From contig NC_084678.1 of assembly GCF_028389875.1 (NCBI RefSeq), forward strand, positions 15,282,899 through 15,346,898: a stretch of DNA of 64,000 nucleotides, in the 5' to 3' direction. The notes beneath the pieces are model-generated. The model searched no databases. It worked only from the letters and a program-made list of their open reading frames with translations, and was not told the DNA's origin. Each line of letters starts with the position of its first letter. Position 1 is the stretch's first letter. The position numbers and the translations under genes were made by a program. Positions 26,901-39,257 of this stretch are shown here, piece by piece. This DNA comes from Rhea pennata. Its lineage: Eukaryota > Chordata > Aves > Rheiformes > Rheidae.

Positions 26901-27839
26901 CTCCTGACAGCACAGATTTGTGCAACTTGGTCGATTTGCATCTTCCCAGGCTTGTTTTTTTCTAACCTTTTTCTCCCCAAGGATCTGACCTCCAAGACAG
27001 CTTTTGTCACTGGGCAACATGCTCCTAGCATTACACTTGACTCTTCTTCTTGCCTTAGAGATTAACACTATGATCTTTGCTGCTTCATGCAAACCAGGCA
27101 CCTTGGAGGCCAGCACTTCTGTGAGACAGGATCCGTGGGCAGTTTTGGATGCCAGCCAGGGAACAGCAGAAAACACGAGTGACCTATCTTCTCGCCCACA
27201 GGCCTGCTATGTATTTATCTAACTGAAAACTTTTGATATCAGCTTCTATTCATTTTCACTGTTTTACAGAATAGCTCAACTGAAAGGTCTTGCAACAACC
27301 CCCTAATTTTATGACCGTCACCTTGAAGCACTGGTGTGCTGCCTTGTGTTGCACAACAGGGAAGAGTGAACAATGTAGTTTAAGAACATCCATTATAATT
27401 GTGCATTAGTACTTCCAGCAGATGCTGAAGATTTTCTTCCTCTGCTTAAGAGCATTTTTACTCCCTTAAAAAATGTACAATAAGCTCTTAAATCAAACAC
27501 ACTTTTCCTCCTTTTTGTAACATACAGGCATTAAAATACAAGACAATCGTGGGCTACACTGCTCTCGTTTACCCCAGCACTAATGCAAACCCCACTAACT
27601 TCTGCAGAAGTAGTCCCAGCTCCTGCAGAGAGAGGACTTTGTGCCAAAGGGAATCTTTCTAGTGCACTGCAATGGCACACAGAGAAACCTGCCCCATGCT
27701 GTCCCTCCGAGCCTGGATCAGCATAGCTTTACCAGGCCAGAAGCTCAAGCCAAGCTAGTTTGTATCTGGTACTCCAAGATCCCTCTGTCTGGCACCAACT
27801 TGTTTCACAAAGAAACCTCCAAGCAGCAAAAAAAAGTGA
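23911..27839. other. intergenic, no gene recognised
   Basis: No supportable gene on either strand. The 149-codon ORF on the - strand at 24588-25037 has no recognised domain and overlaps other ORFs. The stretch about 24180-24680 is non-repetitive and could hold conserved noncoding sequence. A CA/TG tract is listed separately. Confidence 0.45.
25566..25657. repeat. CA/TG-rich tract with inverted symmetry
   Basis: A TATG repeat is followed by an imperfect CA tract (ACACACAAACACACACTCAC), a short spacer, then an imperfect TG tract (GTGTATGTGTGTGTGCTTG). The CA and TG halves are roughly complementary, so the region can fold back on itself. Alternating purine-pyrimidine sequence of this kind is prone to Z-DNA and slippage. 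Confidence 0.8.
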
Positions 27840-27979
27840 AGTCTCTTTGCTATCACACCTGCTTTACATGCTGAAGGTCCTGGGTTCAACCCAGTTCAAG
27901 CACCAAGAAGTCTTTGGGAGGCTGGACTAGATGATCTCCAGAGGTCTCTTCCAACCTTACTGATTCTGTGATTCTGTGA
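27840..27979 (+). mobile_element. SINE-like copy: tRNA-like B-box segment joined to a CR1 3' tail
   Basis: The right half (27911-27978) is a clear CR1-type LINE 3' end. GGCTGGACTAGATGATCTCC and AGAGGTCTCTTCCAACCT are followed by two ATTCTGTG units (27963-27970, 27971-27978), the terminal octamer repeats characteristic of avian/sauropsid CR1. The left half contains GGTTCAACCC (27883-27892), a match to the pol III B box, inside a T-arm-like hairpin (CTGGG loop CCCAG) followed by GCACCA. No A box is visible upstream, so the head is truncated or decayed. A tRNA head on a CR1 tail is the architecture of the known passerine SINE TguSINE1, but the head here does not read as a clear tRNA-Ile. It could also be a plain truncated CR1 inserted beside a chance B box. 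Confidence 0.6.
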
Positions 27980-28060
27980 ATGTTTTTACAATTTATAAAT
28001 TGTCAAAAGAAATTGCAGGCTAAAGGCAGGTGGCAGTTAAGAAGAGAGAGTAGTAACTAT

Positions 28061-28190
28061 CTTCATTTTTTAAGCAGAGAACTGAGGAGAGGAACAGTCA
28101 GGGTCCACAACCCCATAGAGCAAATCTGTGGCAAGCTTCAGCACTAAGCTCAATGCCAGCCCGGTTCTTGAATCCTAGCCCACGGTTTTA
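28061..28190 (-). repeat. MIR-like SINE relic (antisense), weak
   Basis: TTCATTTTTTAAGCAGAGAA then CTGAGGAGAGGAACAGTCAG resembles the antisense MIR block CATTTTACAGATGAGGAAACTGAGGCACAGAG. Later GGTTCTTGAATCCTAGCCC resembles the GGGATTCGAACCCAGG part. It is more diverged than the other two MIR-like copies. Confidence 0.4.
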
Positions 28191-28489
28191 CCCAAAACCC
28201 ATCATCTGAGCAGCGGTTGAGGGAGGGTAATTGAAAAATTATTGTTTTGTTGACTTCACCACTTTGAATCTCATTCTGTCACCTTTCCTTGTACAGGACA
28301 ACACTTAACTCTACAAATCATCTCATCTAAACCCAGGGAACTCTGCGCAAAGAGCAAGTCGCTAATCAAGTTGAGAGCGAAGGCAGAGTCTGGCCTTTAG
28401 AAGGGGATGGGACAAGAAAGGGAAACCACAAGCTTTCCAGGGAGTTTAAAGTGTCTGTCAAACACACACCAAACCTCCAGTTAAGTGGG

Positions 28490-28720
28490 CTGTGGAAAGT
28501 TTAATCAGATGGCATTAGCCCAAACTGAATTCATTTGCTAATGTATAATGTTAATGAACCTCGGCTGCTCTTGCTGAAAATAGACTATGAATGTGCATTA
28601 TTTTGAGTGAATGCATTAGCCGCCACTAGTTCCTTAATTAGTTTTTCAAAGACTATGTCTGAACGGAAAGGTTATGGAATAATAAGTGATAATGGACTCT
28701 TGTTTTATTTAGCACTCTTT
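28490..28720. promoter_or_regulatory. candidate conserved enhancer rich in homeodomain-type motifs
   Basis: Within about 230 nt there are TTAATCAGATGG, two identical GCATTAGCC words (28512-28520 and 28613-28621), TGCTAATG, GTTAATGA and CCTTAATTAG. The sequence is non-repetitive, has no useful ORF, and carries a density of TAAT cores typical of developmental enhancers bound by homeodomain factors. This is inferred from motif content only; conservation cannot be checked here. Confidence 0.3.
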
Positions 28721-31700
28721 CCTAACTTATGAGACATTAAAAAAATTGTAAAGATAAATAATTTCTTTTCATCAGAAGTAGCTATGTTGCGGGCAAAATG
28801 AGGTGTGTATGTTTTCCAAGTGATTTGAAACTCTCGGATCCTGACAAGTTTGGCTTTGATGGAACTCTAATTTCCAAGGACAATTTGTGTCCCAAAAAGG
28901 AGTCTATTTTTCATAAAGCTTTTGGAACCTGCCAGCCTCACTATAATCCACTTGACTGATGCCCCAGTTCCCTTTAAAGAGCAGTTCTGCATCTAAACTG
29001 CTTCAGATGCAAGGACAAAGGGAACAGTGAAATTCCAAGAACTGAAAGGCATCAAGGCACTGGCAAATGCATTTATATCCATGAAAAGAAATGGATCTGG
29101 AGCTCCCAGGCTGGCTTTCGTGGAGAAGGAGAGTTGATTGATGGATGTACGAAACAGGCCACGGTTTTAAACAAAGACAGTGTCAGAGTTCCTGCAGAAA
29201 ATGGGGGCAGTTTTGGAAAGCAGTTGTTTTACCAGCAAAGAACTTTGTATTTTTTTTTACACCAGATTATGTAGCAGTGCTCTCAAAAGCACCACAAATT
29301 CCACCTGAAACAGCAAATTTAAACTCTAACCACAAAGCCATCTCCTGGCAAAGGGACAGACAGACATACCTCTTCTTTCCTGCTTCCTAACAGGGAACCC
29401 TGCTATATTCTTTTATCCACAAGGGACAGAGAGGAGAGGGAACGATCCCCCTCACCGTGATGTGGGCGAGGAGGGAGTTCCCTCCTCATCCTTCTCCCAC
29501 CACTAGATTAAAGCCAGTATGTAGGTGGATACTCCCTCTCTCAGGGTTTTCCAGAGGTCAGGATACAATCGTCTCCGTTGGCTGTTCAGTGCTCTGATGG
29601 AAAAGTTTGTGTGACATTTTTTGAAAAGTAATTTTGAGCATTTTCTGAAAAAAAGAAACAATTCCTAGGCTGTGTCTCAGACTTAGGAAAAGCTTCATGG
29701 TACCTTAACAAATAATGCACACGTGATCATCACCTTCTGCTGACTCAGCTTATGGCTCAATGATAAATGACTTAATAAAATGGTAGTAGCCACTTCTTTC
29801 TGTATGCAGCTCCGTTCTGAATGAGATATCCTGGAAGACATCCACTTGGTAGAAATATGTGAAATCCAGGCTGGTTCCTTTGAAGTTATAGCTGCTCTTT
29901 TCACATCCATTTTCTTCACTCTCATATATAATTTCTTCTATCTTTCCTTGCTTTGCTACCACTGCCTTATTGTGAACTCTTGATGAAGAAAACTGTGCTT
30001 TAACTGAATGTATGCAGAAAATATAAATTTTATATGTTTATTCTACATAATTGTGTCTCACTAAGGCTCAATTTTGCTCATAAGGGTCCATGTGCACACA
30101 AAGGCTCTCTGTGCCTTAGCTATTTTCCTTTGCTTTATTGCTCAGAATAAAATGTAAACACGGCAGTCTCCGTGTTTCGTTGTAGCTCATTTCCATCCTT
30201 CAGATTTGCTGTGATCTACAGCAAAAGAAGAAAAAAAAAGAAATGAGACTAATCTGTCAGCCTTGTCACTGAAAAACTGGAAGATTTTAATGTACAGAGA
30301 ATTTCCCATAATCAAACAGTGAGTTAAACCACAGTGTATTTAATTGTCGATAAACTTACCAGACATTGCAATACAGAGCAGTCAAAACCCCTTCAAGAAT
30401 CGTGTTTGCTTGGAAAGCTGTTTTATTGCAACAGAAAATACTTGCCTCATTCAAACTTCACACCTTGGTTTATGAGAGTCTTTACTGTAGACAAAGATTA
30501 CTATATTAACTGAAAAATTATTCACCAAATGCTGATGCCATGATGAAAATGAGCAGCATTTTCCTGAAAGTCTGGGATATAAACTAAACCCTGAGGGAGC
30601 CTGGTATCATGCTAGGCTGCTCTGAGGATCACGTGAGACTTATTCAGATGCTCTTTCATTTTAGCCAGAAATTCAGTTTTTCAGAACACTGGAGCCAAAG
30701 TCTGACAAAAACACTATTCAAACTGTTTTTTCTGCTCCTGTGAAGGATTCCATTCCAAAAACTGCATTTCCCACCCAAAAGAAAGCATTCCTGATCAGCC
30801 TCTGCTCATAACCACATGCCAGATGTGTGAAGAAGGCAGTGGTGCCGGTCTTTGGCCCTTGGCTGCTGCCGTTGCATGTGTCGGCCAGTTGCAGAGTGCC
30901 CTGAAATGCTCCGGCTGCTCCAGAGCTCAAAGACGGATCACGGCCATTTTGGGCTGCCAAAGAAGGTGAGTGAAACTACCAGACTTAAGCAAAAGAGCCC
31001 TGCCTTGGGTTTGCACTTTTGGTCTTACAGTTAGAAAACAAGCCCTTTTCAGGGCTGTGAGCAGCTGGCAGAAGGAACATTTATTACTTTAGCCAGAAAA
31101 TCACAGGCCTTTCACCCCTAATTCAGGACTTTACTGGAAGGAGGCATAAGAAAGGCTGGAAATCAGAGATAAAACAAAAATCCCCTCTTAGATTCAAGTG
31201 ATTCATGGCTAACATCTCATTAGGTTTCTCCTTCCTCCACCTGTCAAGTAAAATGCCAGCAGGGAGCATAAGACGGCAGACGGAAGCTTTCTCCCATAGA
31301 GTGTTAAAAACAGTGAAGCTCCCCAAAACATGTCATAGCCGCTTAGCAGGAGGGGACCTCATCTCCACCAAGCATGGCTGTTCATAGGGCTGATATCCCT
31401 CCTTAGTCTGAGAACTGAGTGCTGGAAGACACAGGTTTAATACCTGTCCATACCCAGGTACAGACCCCCCATACTGCACTTTTTTTTGTTTTCTTTTTCA
31501 ACATGACAGGGAATTACTGGCAGGGGAACAGTGGAATTACCCAAACCCGCTTTGAGGGTGACCATGGTGGACTGTCCTCTGCCATCCCTGAGACATAGTT
31601 GGTTCTGGCTGCCTGCCCCAGAGGTACAACAAGATTCAGCACCTAAAAGTTGAAGCCAGACGCTCCAAGTAGAATAAATAAGAATGTCTTTCAAGTCTTG

Positions 31701-33054
31701 TTATTCCCAGATCAAGATGAGATGGTTCAATGTCCTTTCTAGCTTTAAGCTCAATGAGAACATATTACAGTATCACAACTACTAAAGTAGCCCTGGGTCA
31801 GAGCTTTTCATGTAGTACCATGGCAGAGCCCAAAGGAAGGGGGGAATTGGTCTTGACAGAGGAATTCAGTCTTCAAGGTCTTGTGTTATAGCTTCTGCCC
31901 AGAAAAGTTTCTGCTTTAAAATTTAACTATTATACCTTTCTGTTGTGCAACCCATAGAAGCGAAAAAACATACTGGAATTTTATTTAACAAACTTAAGTA
32001 GCAAGACTGTTTTTAGGGGCTGCATGTTCTCATTGGAGTAACACAATTTTAAGGGGGTTTTTTGTTTTCTCAGTGGAAGTGTTATAGCAATATCCATGTC
32101 CTCATGGCTTAGACACAATTTCCTAATGATAAACAACAGCTTCTCTGTGTAGTTTGGTCAATCTTCCACTAAACAGCACAAAACAAGTGAGACAACAACA
32201 GCGAAATAGTTAAACAATAATGCAGGACAGTATTTCTGAGTCCTCTATAATTTGTCCATGCACCTTCAAATCCCTCATATGAGAAGCCTGTTTTGAGGTG
32301 CATTTTTAAATGGGTCACTAAAGATCGGGAGGAAAATAAGCTTAAAATTTTGCTCTCAATAATATCCCCTGAAGTACTGTACCTTATGTTCCTTGAGTGC
32401 AATATATTGTAATGGCTCTGTAGAGACTTCATCATTACAATGTACTGCACATCAGGAAAAATGCAAATGTGGTAGGCACAACTCCCTATCTCAAACACCT
32501 ACTGCGGCCGGCTCATCTCTGACGGATGGAAGGAGACAAGCCCCTCCGGAGGGTGAGTCAGAGGAGAAGTCTAACCTAACTTACCCAGATTGCCCTCTGG
32601 AAAAACCTCTCCCTTCTTCTCGACTGAGCTTACAGGAAGTTAAGACGAGTCTTCTAACTGAAGCAGTGTTTACAGATGCCTAAAGTGAACATATCCCAAA
32701 GCCTCTGTGGAAAAATCTAGTCATCCTGCCTATGTTGTGCTTAGGCTTCATCTACATAGTTCTTGATGTCCTTTAGCAGTCAGCGTATTTGGGACTGACA
32801 CACAGCTGAAAAGATGTTATTTAGCCATTTGAGAGGCACCGCCTTATTAAATTATTAATGCATTGCTGTTTTCCTGCTATTATTGCTTCTAAGTTATTGT
32901 TTGAGGAAGTCAGGAAGTCAGCCTTAGGAAAAAAATTCAGAAACATCAGATGTTGATTCTTGGACTTGGTTATGTTTTCACATGTGCATTTAATTCTTTG
33001 AAAATATTATTCCACCCTTTATCATAAAGATAGCCAAATGGGATAACCAAGCCA
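28721..33054. other. intergenic, no gene recognised
   Basis: No supportable gene, RNA or clear repeat. ORFs are short and lack recognisable features. A stretch near 32830-32900 (TTATTAAATTATTAATGCATTG and neighbours) is AT-rich with TAAT cores and may be regulatory, but there is little to support it. Confidence 0.45.
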
Positions 33055-33315
33055 GGTGTGGATCTGTGACTTATTGCAAAAGAAGGGCAAATTATAGTTG
33101 ACTCAGAAAAGGCTGAGATATTTAATATACCTTCAACAAAAATAAACACATGAATAAGTGGAGACCAGGTATGTGATGAAATCAGTTTTAAAAAGGAGAC
33201 AGCAGTGCAGGCCATATACATGTTAAAGGATATTTTAGGAAGATGAATGAATTCAGCTTGGCAGGGCCTGAACAAATCTACTTAGAGTGTTTAAGGAACT
33301 GGCTGGGTTTAAATG
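33055..33315 (+). mobile_element. CR1/L3-like LINE ORF2 relic, decayed
   Basis: Conceptual + strand translation gives two short blocks typical of CR1-clade reverse transcriptase polyproteins. One is SEKAEIFN (about 33103-33126). The other, further on, is AGPEQIYLECLRNWL in another frame (about 33261-33305), resembling the AGPDEIHPRVLKELA block that lies just before the RT core. Stops, frameshifts and an internal deletion separate them. It is a 5'- and 3'-truncated dead fragment with no intact reading frame. The - strand 101-codon ORF over the same interval is a shadow. The clade call is tentative. Confidence 0.5.
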
Positions 33316-36300
33316 TCTGCTCATAATTTATCTTATATTTACCTATGATCTTTCCTGAGTATTCTCTATATAATAGAAGTAGAAGGAAAGTTACAAATAT
33401 TGGAGTCATTATGTCCATTTACCCACTGCACTAGGTAAATACATTTTAAAAGAAGTTAGATTTGGGGTATTTTTATTCTGCTGGAGATTAGAGCTTCATT
33501 CTTTTTTGTCCAAAAGATCAGTACTGGGCTCTGTTTCAGCAAAATGAGAAGTCTTCTAAACTTGGGAGCAAATTCTGTGCTAAGTGAAAATTGCATACCC
33601 AAGATATGCATGAGGCTGAAAATCAGTGCAGATTTGTGTTCTGCCTCAAATCAGAGTGCAGTTAAACTTCTTATGCTGTGATCAAGTCCAGCCCCAGTTT
33701 AGGATTAAGGTTATGAAATGCTAAAATTATGTAATCAGAAATGACGGCACCAGATTATGTATCAAGCTGTTAGGGAAAGAGGGACATTCCAGCTAAATCA
33801 AATGTGCCTTTATTTTAAATATTCTCCAAGCAGAACCAAAAGATCTCTGGAAGGGAGAGGAGGGGAAAGCAACTACTAAAAATTGAAGCTTCCGATCAGA
33901 AAATAATGTGTCGAATCCAAGAGTAGAGCTGCAATCTGAGCTGTCAGATACACAGTGGAGCGATGTCTCAGAGTACAATGGAGTAACTCCTGGTTTAGCT
34001 AGTTAAAAGGTAATTTAGGTAAAACTGTACGACCTAACAATTTTCATACCCTAAATATCTTTAGGCATAATTAGAAAAAGATATGAGCCAGTAGGTATGA
34101 TCTAAACACAGGTACCAGTTGAGCCCATTTGGAATAGGAAGAGGGCAGTGGGCAGTGTGTGTTGATCAGTTCTTTAACCTGTCCCTCACACTCGCCTTTT
34201 GCTCTGTGTTATGCATTGATCTCTGCAGTGTGCTGAAATTTGATACAGTTCATCCAGGATTTCCTTTCAAGTCTTGCCAGTTCTGGTACAGAGCTAAATC
34301 ACAGGTTCTTGAGGCTGTCTTTATTATATTCCTGTTCTGGAGAGGAATCCTGGTTAGAAAGTACCATATCAGGACAGAAAAGGAAGCACTGAACTAAAGA
34401 GCATTGCCCCAGCCTCTGCAATTTGCTGTAGCTTTCCTTGTAACTGCACTGCATCATCTTATGAGAACTGCCTGCTCTGCCCCACAGTGTCTTGCCTTGA
34501 CTGATAGCTTTTGCATTCTGCTCTTTTGGTCAAGAGATGCATGGACAAGTGTCCAGCACTAGCCAGAGCGATTAAAGGGGTTAATTCACATGATTTAATA
34601 GCTGTTCCCCTGGCTGACTCAGGAGTGGTGTGGAGAGGTTTGGAATACGGCTTTGTCTAACCATTTCAAGCCTGAAAGACACCTGTTCTAGGAGCAAGTT
34701 TGAAACTAAGGCCGTGGAGTATAGCTGCAGGGAGCTTCCTGGAGGAGCAAGGGGAAAAGGAAGGTTTCTACTGCTGTTAATCAGGCAGCGCAGTCACAGC
34801 CAGCAGGATGCAGAAGATGAAGATGTGCATTGTTCCCACATCCAGCAGGTAGCTGCTTCATAATTAAAGACTTTCTCAGCAAGAAATACTGCACTGTAAA
34901 CTTTACCGCAGTCTATAAGGAAGCAGAAGGGCACCACATTGCCTTCCAAACTCGGTTGGGAAGACAGAAAAGTTATTAACCTGTGCCTGCCTCCCTCTTC
35001 CATCTAATTCCTCCAGAGTCTCTGCCCACTACCTGCCTGACCCTCCAGCAGCACTGGGGGGGAACTCACTGACAAGAGTCTGTAAAGTCACTTACAGGAC
35101 AAGGCATGTGATAGCATTAGGGAAAAGGAAAACTGGATGCTCCCAGGATATTCATAAGCACATTGTCCCATACGCAAGGAAGCCTGGTAGCCTACAGGCC
35201 TGTTTCCTGGCTGGATTCTTTAAATATTTATTAAGGTATGCTCTTTTGTCTAGAGTTTTCCTTAAAGATTGCAATATTCATAATGAGTGTTTCTTGTGTG
35301 GCTTCTCTGGGGTATATTCACGGCTGTACTCATGCTGCAACCATTCCCTCGATAAGAACATTAATAAAGTCCATCTCCTTTACCAGGCCACCTTCTGCTG
35401 AGAGGTTTACCATGTAGGAATTTCTCTGGGAACTCTTTCTGTTTTATCAAGTGCAACCAAAACGTCTCTCTCTTACTCTTTGGGATTCATAGGGTTTCAA
35501 GTTTAGTGAGGCACCTTTGGCTTACTCTATAATACCTGGCTTTAGCAACCTTTTTTTATTTACAGCTATAGACTTGTAAGAGCTTGGAAACAAGATCTGC
35601 TTTTGTAAGACACATATACAAGTGCTAATGCAAAGAGATTCTCATTGCATTTTCTGGCTACAGTCATATGAAGAGGAAAAAAAAGATCTGGGCATTGAAT
35701 GAAAATCCCTGTCTTTTCAGTCACTGAATAAGGAAAAAGATCATTTTGAATGTAATTGAGGTAGGGAGTAAAATTAATACTTACAACTCTTTATTTTTTG
35801 AGTTAATAAATACTTTCTTTGCTACTCATTCCTCTTTGAAAAATAAAATCAGTTAATGATTTTGGAAAGTTTTTCTTTTTCTGGTTGCTTGAGAACTGCC
35901 TGGTATTCCCCGAGGTTAAAAATAATCAGAATGGAGCATCTGCAAATAGGCTGAGGAAACTTTCCCCAGGACATCTCCCAACTTATCCTCCTTGGATTGC
36001 GATTCCAGCTTCCCAGCCTGTGTCTCTGCATTAACAAGATTTATGAGGCTTTTACTTGTCTTGAACAGGTGTGATGTTTTGATTATTCATCATGGCTTTT
36101 CACTAAGTAACATGAACTGCAGCAGTGGGTATCCTTGTGCAGTAAGAAACATACTTCCTAGCCCTTCATGGTGTTTATTCACCAGATAAACTCAACAAAT
36201 TCCCACAAGGACCCCAGGATAGTCAACAGCAGCCTAGAGAAAGGGATACTGTAAAAAGAAATTTCTTATGTTGAAACCATGACTGCACTGCGTGGATAAC

Positions 36301-36760
36301 ATAAGAATTGTTTATTTGGCTGTCAGCAGCAATGAAGATTTCCTTTTCTGTTGGCCAATAGTGACAAGTGTTAGTACATCACTGTAGCATCTATGTATCT
36401 TTTTCAGATAAAAACTAGCAGAACTAGCAGGTAGGCAGAATAAATACTGAAGGTTCATCTAGAATGAAGTTTAAGATAAGTAAAGGGAAAGAAAATGGAT
36501 AAACCATTCTAATGAGACTTCTACTCTTGTTTCCAAAGGAGATGCAATGACATGCATTGGGGGCATAACAATTCTGGGTTCAGACACCCACAAAATGAAC
36601 TTGCTAACTACCTGTTCTCATGCTCAGTCTTCAGAAATTGTGAAATAATGAGTTAGCTTAGCCCCAGAAAAAGCAAGACAAATGCATTCAAATTTATCTA
36701 AAAACTACTACATAATGAGATCAGTATATCATTAATTCAGGAAAAAACTTTAAAAATGTT
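33316..36760. other. intergenic, no gene recognised
   Basis: No supportable gene. About 33570-33700 contains phrases such as GGGAGCAAATTCTGTGCT that recur in old CR1/L3-type repeats, but the match is too short to delimit. The rest is AT-rich with only chance ORFs. Confidence 0.4.
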
Positions 36761-37110
36761 TTGATTTCAGTAGAGTTACTCCTGACATACACCGCAGAGA
36801 GCAGAGTGTGGTGTTAAAACTGCAGAAGGTATCTTTTTAAAGCTTCTGGAGGAATCCCTTGTGTTTTATAACATAGAACTACACCTTAAGTGAACTTCTG
36901 AAATCCCTGAGAGAACCAAAAGGCCTTATTCTCCTTTAATTTTTACCAGTAGAATTACTCCCAATTCATACTGATAAAAGAGATGAGAACAAATCATACC
37001 AGGTTGCGCACTGACACTAACCAAGACTCATTAAGTTAATTATAGCTTATTCGCAGGAGCCTGATCCAGTTCCACTTCCCTGCATCTACACCAGCGTAAC
37101 TCAGCCGAGC
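36761..37110. repeat. cluster of fragments of an old amniote interspersed repeat
   Basis: Three pieces share a recurrent vocabulary. At 36767-36815, CAGTAGAGTTACTCCTGACA then TACACC and GAGAGCAGA. At 36920-36995, GGCCTTATTCTCC then ACCAGTAGAATTACTCCCAA, TCATACTGAT and GAGAGATGAGAAC-like text. At 37055-37105, GAGCCTGATCCAGTTCC then CTACACCAGCGTAACTCAG. The pattern 'CAGTGGAATTACTCC..GATTTACAC..GTGTAA..GAGAGCAGAATC' is widespread in amniote genomes as tails of old CR1/L3-type elements. I cannot name the family with certainty. Confidence 0.45.
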
Positions 37111-37926
37111 TTGGCAGAGCTGCTTTTGTTTTATATCACCAGGGTCAACATCAAAATAAGTTCCCAGGAAAGTACAGCGTAACTGAAATGCAGCACAGGA
37201 GTAATCTTAATACTACCATTCTTCAGTTTGCTCCCCGTAGTTATGCAAGAATTGTAATGTACACAGGCAAACCACTCAGCAGGACTATATTTCCTCGGAA
37301 AATGTTTGTCTCGGGAAGCCAAATTACATTTCCTCATTCAACCCAGACTAGCTAAATTTCCATTTGCGAAATGAGTACTATTTTCTTCATGATTTTTTGC
37401 TTCTCAAAGATTTCTTATAGTATGCCAGATTTCCATCACAGGCACAAATTCCCAGCCAGAATTGTGCCTGTTTAGTTACCACAGCCTTGTGCATGCAGAC
37501 CAGTCACTCATCTAACGGGGAAACAGTACACATAATATTAATCTCAAACACGCAAACCTGGCATGCAAATGTGAATGTTAGTTTGAAATTCAGACTCTGT
37601 CTGTACTGTTTTTTAGAGTAAAAAAACAAAAGTGACCTACTTTAACATACCAGCTCTTTGCTGATATAGACGGTTGTTGCAAGATTCCCTGTTTGCGCAA
37701 GGTTAGGATTTAGTCTCAGTTAAGCAGGTGTGAATAGGGATCTACTTTGCCGACTTCAGTAAATGTTGCACCGATCCCAGTAAGAACATCTGGACCATAC
37801 CGACTTGCCCAATGTGTCACAGTGGATTTGTGAAAGAGATGAAAAGAAAATCCATGCATGAGTCCTGATGCACTCCCTGCTGTTCTCCTCCTTACACAAC
37901 ACTTTGTTACATAAAACTTATTCTGT

Positions 37927-37945
37927 AAAAAAAAAAAAAAAAAAA
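37927..37945. repeat. A homopolymer, 19 nt
   Basis: Uninterrupted A run. I looked upstream for a retroposed body and found none that I recognise. Confidence 0.9.
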
Positions 37946-39236
37946 GGATGAGGGGAGGGATGGAAAAAATACCCATCTTTTTGGTTGTAAGCCAGTTTTC
38001 TGTATGAACATGGCAGCAGCATGTGAAGAGAAGCAAGATTTCCTTATAGCACCATGTGACAAGACTAATCAAAATAAACATTCAAAAAAAATAAAGAAAT
38101 TAGGAATGAGGTAGCAGACTGGGGAGAGCAGATGGTTATTCAAGATAGCAAAATTCTGCATGCAAGCTGCAACTATAGCTCTTGTCAAAAAAAAACAGTT
38201 GTTAATGGCAAAAGAGAAGGCAGAAATGCCATTAGGGTATTTTGTGAAGTTAGTGAAAACAGAAAGATGAAAAAAATATGGGGGCAGAGAGTGTTTTCAG
38301 CTCTCCACAAAGCCTACCACAATTATCAATGGCACTGCTGCAGAAGTGGAGGAAACAAATGCAGTAGCTGGGAAGAACACCCTATTGATCTAAGTTCAGT
38401 GTAATGCAACATAAAAGATGCCTCACAAGCCCAGGGATCAGCTACTGAGCTAAAGGAGAAACTTTGTTTTCTCAGGAACAGAAACAAACAGAATCTGTAG
38501 TTTCCTGTAGTTTTGTAGACACACTGAGGAAGGAATCAGGAAACCAGGACAGCACTGGCACCCTACCAAAGATGTGGTTCAAAACTGGCCACTAGTGCTG
38601 TTCCAATGCCATGCATAATGCAATAAATAATAAATGCATAACTCAAGCTCAAGGTTAAGGGGTTTGCTAGGTGTTTTGCTAATCTTGCCTTATTTCAGGT
38701 CTGTCACCTTGAGAAAGGGTTGTTGCCGTGGGTCAGCCCTCACTCTCCATGAGGGATCTGATGTCCCAGAGCAGTGTGTGCAGGCTGTTTTATCCCATCA
38801 CGAGGTCCCGGTGGGATGGGCCAGGGATCTGAACAGCCTCACAAGTCCTGCCCTCTCGTCCTGTGCAGCTCGGGTGCCACTCTGAGTGCTACTCTGCCAT
38901 GGGGAAGGTGCCCTCAGGTTTGCAAGGGTGCATAGCAAGGTAGGGGGCAGCTCATGGCTAAGCGGCAAATCATATTAAATAACAACAACAAAAAATCCAA
39001 CCCAGAAGAGACAGGTTGTTCCAGAGAGGCAGGAGCATGAGTCAGTTCCTGAACATGCTTTGCAGCCTCCAAAATGGTATCCAGTGCTTAGGTGGCTCAG
39101 TCTCCAATTAGGAGCAAAACACTGAATCAAAGAGGCTCCTGCTGCCTCAGAAAGGCCATCAGTCGTCTGAACATCCATTCTGCAGATGCAAATCCTTGAA
39201 GAATACCCTTGTAATATGCCTAGTTTTTTTGTTATC

Positions 39237-39257
39237 AAAAAAAAAAAAAAAAAAAAA
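39237..39257. repeat. A homopolymer, 21 nt
   Basis: The longest single-base run in the window. The flanks show no recognisable processed pseudogene or SINE body, so it is recorded as simple sequence. Confidence 0.9.

Noticed and set aside
37927-39257. A19 and A21 runs as possible poly(A) tails of processed pseudogenes or LINE copies
   Set aside because: No recognisable retroposed coding sequence or LINE body lies upstream of either run, and no target-site duplications were seen.
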